A DNA stretch of 64,000 bases from Kiritimatiellales bacterium (lineage in GTDB: Bacteria; Verrucomicrobiota; Kiritimatiellia; Kiritimatiellales; Tichowtungiaceae), in NCBI GenBank assembly GCA_041656295.1, contig JBBADV010000006.1:100254-164253 (forward strand), written 5' to 3'. The position numbers and the translations under genes were made by a program. Shown one piece after another: positions 15,971 to 22,926 of this stretch (position 1 is its first letter; every line of letters begins with the position of its first letter). The notes beneath the pieces were generated by a model. It was not told the origin of the DNA, searched no databases, and was given only the letters and a program-made list of their open reading frames with translations.

Positions 15971-17953
15971 ATGAATTTTTTTCTGAAATCAATTCCCGTT
16001 GCCGTCGCCGGCGGGAGTATCGCATGGTCGGCGGCAGAGCAGCCGAACATCATTATTATTTTTACGGATGATCACGGCTTTACCGATCTGGGCGTGCATG
16101 GAGTGGATCCGAATGTCAGAACGCCGGTACTGGATTCTCTGGCGAACGGCGGCGCGCTGATGCGGAACGGATATTGTACTGCGCCGCAGTGTGTGCCGTC
16201 GCGAGCGGGGCTGATGTCCGGGCGCATTCAGAATACTTTTGGAACTCGCGATAATGGAATCATTTCTCGCGCCGGCGCTGTCCCGCTGGATGTGCCGACA
16301 CTGGCGGAACGCCTTAAGACCCTCGGTTACCGCACCGGTATGGTCGGGAAATGGCATTTAAATCCGCTGCCTGAAGCAGGGATTCCTGCTGTTTCCTACC
16401 AACCGGCACAACGGGGGTTTGATGAATACTGGAACGGTGCAAACACAAAATATCAGGCAAATTTTGATCTGAACGGAAACACAGTTCATCCGCCGCAAAC
16501 GATCACTGACGGGCGCAATCGCGTAGTCGTTCAGGGGGAAGCGGCGCAGGCGTTTATTCAGCGGAATCATGCCGAGCCGTTTTTCCTGTATCTCGCACTG
16601 TATGGCCCGCACTGGCCGCGTATTTCAGCGGACGATCCCTATTACCAAAATTTTCCGGTGCTGGATTATCCGAACTACAGTCCAGAGATGGATGATATTC
16701 GCCGGTTCGGACTCGCACTGGTTCATGCAATCGACGATGCCGTCGGTGGTGTAATGCTGAAACTGCGCGATCTCGGTCTGGAGGAAAACACGTTGATCCT
16801 GTTCTCCGGAGACAACGGCGCACCGCCGAAATTCTGGAACGCCGTCGGCGGTGCTGTGACATTGGAAAGCTGGACCGGCTCGGAAAATGTGCCGCTGCGC
16901 GGCGAAAAAGGGTCACTGTGGGAAGGCGGTATCAAGGTTCCAATGTTTGCATATTGGAAAAACCGGATTCCGGCAGGACAGGTGATTGAAGAGCCGGTCA
17001 GTACACTCGATTTTGCGGCGACCGTCATCAATCTGGCCGGAACCGGAATTCCGCCGGAGTTTGACGGCGCAGATATTCTACCGCATCTGACCGGTGCGGC
17101 GGATTCCATCCAGCGCGCCACACCGCTGTTCTGGGACTGGGGACAGGAGATCGCTATGCGCAAAGACGACTGGAAAATCCACCGTATCGGCGCACGCAAA
17201 AGTCTCTTTAATCTGGCGGAGGATCCGCTGGAGCTTTACGATTTAAAATATCAGCATCCGGAAAAATTTCAGGAAATGGAAGCAGATCTGATGGCGTGGT
17301 ATAATGCGTTACCGCCGGCGGGGCGCTCGCCGCTGATTGAAAAGGGCGACAATCTGTATGTAACCGGCGCGCCGGACGGTACGCCGCCGGATGAACGGTT
17401 TCTGATTCCGTATACAAATGCTGCGCCGGCGGCTTATCCGGCGCCGCTGCTCTCACCGGACGCGCCGCCGGATGAAAAACCGCCGGAACCGTCCGTCCGG
17501 TTCGAGTTTGATTCCGCTGGAGATTTTGAAGGCTGGATTCCTGTGAATGACGGTTTTCTTGATCACGCGGAAGTGAGCGGCGGCATACTCTCCGGCAGAA
17601 TGAAATCCAATCAGGGAAAGCTGGAACTGCGGCAGGTTAGATTCAGCGCAGATCGTTTTTTCGCGGTGGATGTTCGTATTAAATCCCCCGCCGGTTCCGC
17701 TTTAACATTCCGCTGGGGACATACCGGTGACGATACTTTTCATCAGTCCCGGACGTTGTCGATTTCTTATTCTTCCGGGGAATGGCAGACGGTACGGATT
17801 CCATTGCAGGGACATTCTGAGTGGGACGGGAAAACAGTTACCCGGCTGCGGCTGAATCCGGTGAATAAAGAAGCGGATTTTGAAATCGACTGGATTCGCG
17901 CGCAGAGTCATCCGTCCGGATTCCTTTTCCGGGTCGGCGCAAAAGAACAATGA
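15971..17953 (+). CDS. Secreted S1-family sulfatase with C-terminal beta domain
   Basis: 660 aa, ATG two bases after the previous stop. Signal peptide MNFFLKSIPVAVAGGSIAWSAA. Metal pair D33-D34 (TDDHGFTDLG), formylglycine motif C74-V-P-S-R, GMVGKWHLNPLPE, GDNGAPPKFW. Belongs by motif to the QCxPSRAG subgroup with 229 and 10334. After about residue 495 a Pro-rich linker (SPDAPPDEKPPEPS) joins a roughly 150-residue beta domain (FEFDSAGDFEGWIPVNDGF) that looks like a carbohydrate-binding sandwich. The same FEGW-type opening is common in such appended domains. Cytoplasmic roles are excluded by the signal peptide. Confidence 0.9.
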   Translation: MNFFLKSIPVAVAGGSIAWSAAEQPNIIIIFTDDHGFTDLGVHGVDPNVRTPVLDSLANGGALMRNGYCTAPQCVPSRAGLMSGRIQNTFGTRDNGIISRAGAVPLDVPTLAERLKTLGYRTGMVGKWHLNPLPEAGIPAVSYQPAQRGFDEYWNGANTKYQANFDLNGNTVHPPQTITDGRNRVVVQGEAAQAFIQRNHAEPFFLYLALYGPHWPRISADDPYYQNFPVLDYPNYSPEMDDIRRFGLALVHAIDDAVGGVMLKLRDLGLEENTLILFSGDNGAPPKFWNAVGGAVTLESWTGSENVPLRGEKGSLWEGGIKVPMFAYWKNRIPAGQVIEEPVSTLDFAATVINLAGTGIPPEFDGADILPHLTGAADSIQRATPLFWDWGQEIAMRKDDWKIHRIGARKSLFNLAEDPLELYDLKYQHPEKFQEMEADLMAWYNALPPAGRSPLIEKGDNLYVTGAPDGTPPDERFLIPYTNAAPAAYPAPLLSPDAPPDEKPPEPSVRFEFDSAGDFEGWIPVNDGFLDHAEVSGGILSGRMKSNQGKLELRQVRFSADRFFAVDVRIKSPAGSALTFRWGHTGDDTFHQSRTLSISYSSGEWQTVRIPLQGHSEWDGKTVTRLRLNPVNKEADFEIDWIRAQSHPSGFLFRVGAKEQ

Positions 17954-18018
17954 GCCCCTGTAAAAATAATCGCGATAGCGGAGAGTCAAAAGCTGCCGGA
18001 TGCCGCAGGAATTTGTAG

Positions 18019-18047
18019 GGAAAGCGGTGGCAGAGCAGCCGCTTTCC
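18019..18047 (+). other. Intergenic hairpin between two sulfatase genes
   Basis: GGAAAGCGG (18019-18027) and CCGCTTTCC (18039-18047) form a perfect 9-bp stem with an 11-base loop in the 126-base gap 17954-18079. There is no T-run after it. It may protect or process the polycistronic message rather than terminate it. Confidence 0.5.
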
Positions 18048-18079
18048 GGCGTTCATCCGTAAACACAGAAAGAAGAAGA

Positions 18080-20053
18080 ATGAAACAATCAATTTCACTT
18101 GCGGCAATTCCGGCGCTGGCGGCTGCTGTGAGTCAGAGCAAACCGTTGAATATCATCGTGATTCTCGCCGATGACTTCGGCTGGAGTGATACAACACTTT
18201 ATGGAACCACGGATTTTTTTGAAACACCGAACATCGAACGGCTGGCCGCGCGCGGCATGACGTTCACACACGCATATTCCGCCAGTCCGCTCTGTTCGCC
18301 GACGCGCGCCAGCATTTTGACTGGACAGACACCGGCGCGTAACGGGTCCACCGCGCCGAATCATCATCTGCCGGAAATCCGGTTGGAACCGGAAGTCGCA
18401 GTGAAAGGGCCGGCCGGTGATAAAGCAAGACAATGTGTAACGGTTACACGGCTTGATACAGCATTTCCAACGCTGGGAAAATTAATTAAAGCAAAAGGAT
18501 ATCGTACCGCACATTTCGGAAAATGGCATCTTGGCGCAGAACCGTACAGTCCTTTGCAGCACGGGTTTGATGTCGATATTCCACACTGGCCCGGCCCGGG
18601 GCCTGCCGGCAGTTTTATTGCGCCATGGAAATTTCCGGCGTTTAAAGAAAAGAAAGCCGGCGAACATATTGAAGACCGCATGGCCGCCGAAGCCGTGGCA
18701 TGGATACGCTCTGTCGCATCCCGTCCGTTTTATATGAACTACTGGCAGTTTTCAGTGCATGCGCCGTTCGATGCCAAAGATGAACTGATTGAAAAATACC
18801 GGCATAAGATCGACCGGAATAATCCGCAGAATTCGCCGACGTATGCGGCGATGGTACATTCGCTGGACGATGCTGTCGGCTCGTTGCTGGATGAAGTGGA
18901 TCGACTGGGCATTGCTGATCGTACAATCATAATTTTTTATTCGGACAACGGCGGAAATATGTATAACGGTATCGAAGAAACGGATTCAGATAGAAAACCG
19001 TTTGTTGCAACACCGACAAGCAATGCACCGCTGCGCGGCGGCAAAGCAACAATCTTTGAAGGCGGTATCCGTGTGCCGTGCGTGGTGGTCTGGCCTGGAG
19101 TGACAGCACCCGGCAGCCGCTGTGATGCACGCATTCAATCCACGGATTTATATCCGTTCATTCTCAATGCGCTCGGGATTTCTTTGCCGAAAAATTATTC
19201 TGTTGACGGTGTCGATTTTTCTCCGGCACTGCGCGGAGAAGCATTTGACCGCGGTCCGATGTTTACGTTTTTCCCGCACACTCCTGCCGTCCCTGACTGG
19301 CTCCCCCCGTCGGTGGCCGTTCATGCCGGCGACTGGAAGCTGATCCGGCTCTTCCATCAGGGGAAAAACGGTGTGCACGATTATCTTCTTTTCAATCTCG
19401 CGGATGATATCGGCGAAAAAAACAACCTTGCGACGGCGATGCCGGAAAAGGTTCACGAACTGGATAAGCGGATCACTGATTATCTTGCCGCCGCCGGTGC
19501 AGTGGTCCCTCTACCGAACCCGGACTTTGATCCGTCGAAATATCGACCGCAGGACATCGGTGTGCAGAAAGGCGGATTGAAACTGGTCAAAAAAATTGTG
19601 CGGACAGGAACAGCGGTTATGCCGCCGGAAAAAGTCCAGACATTCATTAACGGATGGGAAGCCCGTCCCGGCGATACGTTGCAGCTTGCCATGGAAGATG
19701 GCGCTTTAGCTGTTTATTCAACCGGCGGTGATCCCTGGGTTAAAACGGTCGATATTCCGAATATACCGGGGCCGTTTGTACTGGAAATGGAAATCTGTCC
19801 GGCGGCCTCCGGTACTCTCCAGGTTTTCGCCGCATGGAATGGGCGGGCGTTTGAAAGAGGCAGTGGAATTGATTATAAAGTGTCATCGGCAGGGAAATGG
19901 GTTACGATTATTCGGGACGTTCCGTCGGGCGGAGTTCTTACTGCATTAAGAATTGATCCTCCCGGCACTGCCGGAAAGTCGTTACTTCGGAACATCCGGC
20001 TGAAAAACAGTTCCGGAAAAATATTGAAAGAGTGGTTTGTTTTAAAAAAATAA
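18080..20053 (+). CDS. Secreted S1-family sulfatase with C-terminal beta domain
   Basis: 657 aa, ATG after AGAAAGAAGA. Short signal peptide MKQSISLAAIPALAAAVSQS. Metal pair D31-D32 (ADDFGWSD), formylglycine motif C72-S-P-T-R, FGKWHLGAEPYSPLQHGF, SDNGGNMYNG. Compared with the gene at 8360 it keeps the same order of blocks, including GPAGSFIAPWK and the late PGPF beta segment, so the two are paralogs and probably act on related linkages. The C-terminal ~150 residues after position 510 are the appended domain. It is followed after 4 bases by a secreted protein of unknown function. Confidence 0.9.
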   Translation: MKQSISLAAIPALAAAVSQSKPLNIIVILADDFGWSDTTLYGTTDFFETPNIERLAARGMTFTHAYSASPLCSPTRASILTGQTPARNGSTAPNHHLPEIRLEPEVAVKGPAGDKARQCVTVTRLDTAFPTLGKLIKAKGYRTAHFGKWHLGAEPYSPLQHGFDVDIPHWPGPGPAGSFIAPWKFPAFKEKKAGEHIEDRMAAEAVAWIRSVASRPFYMNYWQFSVHAPFDAKDELIEKYRHKIDRNNPQNSPTYAAMVHSLDDAVGSLLDEVDRLGIADRTIIIFYSDNGGNMYNGIEETDSDRKPFVATPTSNAPLRGGKATIFEGGIRVPCVVVWPGVTAPGSRCDARIQSTDLYPFILNALGISLPKNYSVDGVDFSPALRGEAFDRGPMFTFFPHTPAVPDWLPPSVAVHAGDWKLIRLFHQGKNGVHDYLLFNLADDIGEKNNLATAMPEKVHELDKRITDYLAAAGAVVPLPNPDFDPSKYRPQDIGVQKGGLKLVKKIVRTGTAVMPPEKVQTFINGWEARPGDTLQLAMEDGALAVYSTGGDPWVKTVDIPNIPGPFVLEMEICPAASGTLQVFAAWNGRAFERGSGIDYKVSSAGKWVTIIRDVPSGGVLTALRIDPPGTAGKSLLRNIRLKNSSGKILKEWFVLKK

Positions 20054-20057
20054 AATA

Positions 20058-20912
20058 ATGAAAAATAAATTCTCCGGCGTTTGGATTTGTATGATGTGGT
20101 CCGTTTTTTTCTCCGGTGCTGCAATCGGCGCGGAGTGGGTTTATCTGGATAACGGCACCGTGCGGATTGGCGTGGATAAAGCGCGCGGTGCGTGCATCGG
20201 ATTTTTTGGTGAAAGTTCTACCCGCCGGAATTTATTGAATCATTACGATGAAGGACGCTTTATTCAGCAATCGTATTACGGCGATCCGGACGGCTCCGAC
20301 TGGAACGGGAAACCGTGGGTCTACAATCCGATTCAAGGCGGGAACTGGCAGGGGCAACACTCCAAAGTAACTGCTTTTGAAAAAACAGCCGAGAAAATTT
20401 ATGCGAAAGTGCTTCCCTGCAACTGGGCCGGTGGAGAATTGTGTCCGGAAACCATGATGGAAATGACAATTTCCCTGACCGGCGCGGTTGCACATATCCG
20501 TTTTGAAATGAACTATTCCGGTGAAACACAGACTAGGGCTAAGCACCAGGAAATGCCGGCGGTTTTTACGGATGCGGTGTTGTCAAATCTGGTTTATACC
20601 ACAGACAGAGTGTTGACCCGCCGTGTTCCGGGCTGGCTGAATGAACGTGGAAATGCGCCGGAATGCTGGCTTGCATGGCTGGATCATTCCGATTGGGGCA
20701 TTGGAATTTATGCGCCCGGTACGCCGGATTTTACCTGTTACCGGTTTTCCGCCGGTGCGGCGGCGCCGGTCGCGGCATCCTGTTCATATGCTGCACCGGT
20801 ACGAACCTTCGCACTGATAAACGGATTGAATGTTACATATGATGTTTTCCTGACAATCGGAACACTGCAGGAAATTCAGACGCAGTTTACTGAAATCGCA
20901 GAAAAAGAATGA
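20058..20912 (+). CDS. Secreted protein of unknown function, copy 1
   Basis: 284 aa. Signal peptide MKNKFSGVWICMMWSVFFSGAAIGA. The opening EWVYLDNGTVRIGVDKARGA, then NLLNHYDEGRFIQQSYYG, GEFVYNPIQGG-like text and MPAVFTDAVLSNLVYTT, is shared with the protein at 22066. The protein is beta-rich with conserved Trp, Tyr, His and Asp, which would suit a sandwich fold that binds or cuts sugars (mutarotase-like shapes come to mind), but I do not recognise the family. It starts 4 bases after a sulfatase and its stop overlaps the ATG of a URO-D protein, so it is certainly co-transcribed with both. Confidence 0.8.
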   Translation: MKNKFSGVWICMMWSVFFSGAAIGAEWVYLDNGTVRIGVDKARGACIGFFGESSTRRNLLNHYDEGRFIQQSYYGDPDGSDWNGKPWVYNPIQGGNWQGQHSKVTAFEKTAEKIYAKVLPCNWAGGELCPETMMEMTISLTGAVAHIRFEMNYSGETQTRAKHQEMPAVFTDAVLSNLVYTTDRVLTRRVPGWLNERGNAPECWLAWLDHSDWGIGIYAPGTPDFTCYRFSAGAAAPVAASCSYAAPVRTFALINGLNVTYDVFLTIGTLQEIQTQFTEIAEKE

Positions 20913-21979
20913 ACTCAAGAGAACGGGTTTTAACGGCGTTGCATCATGCAGCGCCGGATCGGGTACCGGTTAATTATATGGCAAACTCTGGAATTGACCG
21001 GCGGTTGAAAAACCATTTCGACCTTGCACCGGACGATCATACCGGTTTGCGAAAAGCATTGAATATCGATTTTTTTCATTCATTTCCGCTTTATATCGGA
21101 CCAGCGGTTCATCCGCCGGTTGACGGGTTGAATGTTGATGAGTGGGGCGTGAGAACCCGCTGGGTTGAGCACGGCAGCGGCGGATACTGGGACTTTTGCG
21201 ATTTCCCGTTGAAGGATGCAGAAGGAGAGGAGCTGTCTCTGCATAAACTTCCGGATCCGGACACTTACGATTATGACGCAGTTGTGTATCAGTTTGAAGC
21301 TGAAAAAAATCTGTGCCGGCTTACCGGACATGCCGGTGTTGGGGACATCATCAATCATACCGGACGGTTGCGCGGGATGGAACAGGTGCTTTGCGATATT
21401 GCGTTACAGGACGAAGCATACTTTGCGTTAGTTGACCGGTATGTTGAACAGCAGCTGACAGTCTATGAACGGCTGTTTTCAAAGGCCAAAGGGCAGATTG
21501 ACCTGTTTTGGATGGGAGAAGACCTTGGAACGCAGATTGCACCGATTATCAGTCCGGTGATGTATCAGGAACTGATTAAGCCGCATCACAAAAAATATGC
21601 TGATCTGGCCGCGACGTTTAATATTCCGGTCATGATTCACAGTTGCGGATCCAGCAGCTGGGCGTTTAACGATTTTATTGAACTGGGAATTTCGGCGGTT
21701 GATACGCTTCAGCCGGAAGCAGTCAATATGTCGCCGGAATATTTGAAAAAAACATTTGGTAACCGGCTGGCATTCCACGGATGTATTTCCACGGCGGGCG
21801 TGCTGGCCGGCGGAACCGTTGAAGACGTGATTGAGTGCTGCAGGAATACATTGGATGTCATGATGCCCGGCGGCGGTTACTGTTTTGCGCCGACGCATAT
21901 GATTCAGGACAATTCGCCGGTGGAAAATGTGCTGGCGATGTATAAAACCGCCAACGAATACGGAGTCTATAAATCATGA
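20909..21979 (+). CDS. URO-D superfamily protein, MtaA-like methyltransferase type
   Basis: 356 aa; ATG overlaps the previous stop (ATGA). MNSRERVLTALHHAAPDRVP is the superfamily N-terminus. H244-S-C246-G and C325 in GGGYCFAPTH form the H-x-C...C pattern that binds zinc in methylcobamide:thiol methyltransferases such as MtaA/MtbA (known for that family). True uroporphyrinogen decarboxylases lack it. No signal peptide; cytoplasmic. A reasonable inference is transfer of a methyl group, perhaps from an O-methylated sugar, but no corrinoid protein is encoded nearby. Lies between two copies of an unknown secreted protein. A fossil of another family member follows at once. Confidence 0.8.
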   Translation: MNSRERVLTALHHAAPDRVPVNYMANSGIDRRLKNHFDLAPDDHTGLRKALNIDFFHSFPLYIGPAVHPPVDGLNVDEWGVRTRWVEHGSGGYWDFCDFPLKDAEGEELSLHKLPDPDTYDYDAVVYQFEAEKNLCRLTGHAGVGDIINHTGRLRGMEQVLCDIALQDEAYFALVDRYVEQQLTVYERLFSKAKGQIDLFWMGEDLGTQIAPIISPVMYQELIKPHHKKYADLAATFNIPVMIHSCGSSSWAFNDFIELGISAVDTLQPEAVNMSPEYLKKTFGNRLAFHGCISTAGVLAGGTVEDVIECCRNTLDVMMPGGGYCFAPTHMIQDNSPVENVLAMYKTANEYGVYKS

Positions 21980-22053
21980 CATCGCAGGAACGTATTGACG
22001 CAGTGTTCCATGAAAGTCCTGATGGAATCCGGCAGGTATACATGTTTATGTAA
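21976..22053 (+). pseudogene. N-terminal remnant of a URO-D superfamily gene
   Basis: An ATG overlapping the stop of the preceding gene opens a 25-codon frame MTSQERIDAVFHESPDG..., ending at TAA 22051-22053. The first 16 residues match the start of the URO-D genes at 1692 (MTSRERIERAIRFETPD) and 20909 (MNSRERVLTALHHAAPD). The rest of the family fold is absent. The simplest reading is a second URO-D gene that lost its body by deletion, leaving the coupled start. A functional micropeptide is less likely. Confidence 0.65.
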
Positions 22054-22065
22054 AGAGGGCTTTCT

Positions 22066-22926
22066 GTGAAAAAACGTTTCAGGATATTTTGTGCGTTCTG
22101 CGGATTGATTCTGTATGCCGGAGCCTGTTTTCCGGTGGATTGGAAATATCTGGATAACGGCACCGTGCGGATTGGTGTAGACCGGTCACGCGGTGCGTGC
22201 ATCGGTTATTTTGCGGAAAGCAGCACCGGAAGAAATCTGCTTAATCACTACGACGAAGGCCGCTTCATTCAGCAGTCCTACTACGGTGCGCCGGACGGTT
22301 CGGTTTTTATGAACATGCCATGGACATACAATCCCGTACAGGGCGGAAGCGGCATCGGAAAGCCTTCCCGCGTACTGGAATTTAAAGCCGGAAAAAACTC
22401 GTTATATGCCAGAGTTAAGCCGCGCAACTGGCCGGGCGGCGGGTTTTGTCCGGATACCGTCATGGAAGAGACGGTTACACTCTCCGGTTCTGTTGCGCGG
22501 ATTCATTTTACAATGATTTATACCGGAGAAGATCAGGGACCACCGCGCTATCAGGAAATGCCCGCAGTCTTTGTTGACGCCACGTTTTCCAATCTCGTAT
22601 ATACGGCGGAAAACGGCCTTGTTCGCCGGGTTCCCGGCTGGCCGAATGAAAACGGAATCGCACCGGAAAGCTGGCTGGCGTATCTCGACGGCACGGATTG
22701 GGGCATTGGAATTTATGTGCCCAGCACGACCAACTTTACTTGTTATCGTTTCAGGGCAGAATTCAATGAATTCGGCCCCGATGTCCCGGCTTGTTCGTAT
22801 GTCGGCCCGCTTCGGAATTTTGCGCTGACAAAGGGCCTGACGGTTGAGTACGACGTGTTTTTGACTATTGGTACGTTGAATGAAATTCGCCAAACAGTTG
22901 AAAGGATAAAAAATGAATCCGAGTGA
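22066..22926 (+). CDS. Secreted protein of unknown function, copy 2
   Basis: 286 aa from GTG 22066, with AGAGGG upstream. Signal peptide VKKRFRIFCAFCGLILYAGACFP. Same family as the protein at 20058: LDNGTVRIGVDRSRGACIGY, NLLNHYDEGRFIQQSYYG, RVPGWPNENG, DWGIGIYVPSTTNFTCYRF, and a common ending YDVFLTIGTL. Long identical DNA stretches near the 5' end show that the two arose by duplication. Conserved residues across the copies (Asp, Tyr and His of HYDEGRF; Trp of WGIGIY) are candidates for an active or binding site. The last 14 bases overlap the next gene. Confidence 0.8.
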   Translation: MKKRFRIFCAFCGLILYAGACFPVDWKYLDNGTVRIGVDRSRGACIGYFAESSTGRNLLNHYDEGRFIQQSYYGAPDGSVFMNMPWTYNPVQGGSGIGKPSRVLEFKAGKNSLYARVKPRNWPGGGFCPDTVMEETVTLSGSVARIHFTMIYTGEDQGPPRYQEMPAVFVDATFSNLVYTAENGLVRRVPGWPNENGIAPESWLAYLDGTDWGIGIYVPSTTNFTCYRFRAEFNEFGPDVPACSYVGPLRNFALTKGLTVEYDVFLTIGTLNEIRQTVERIKNESE

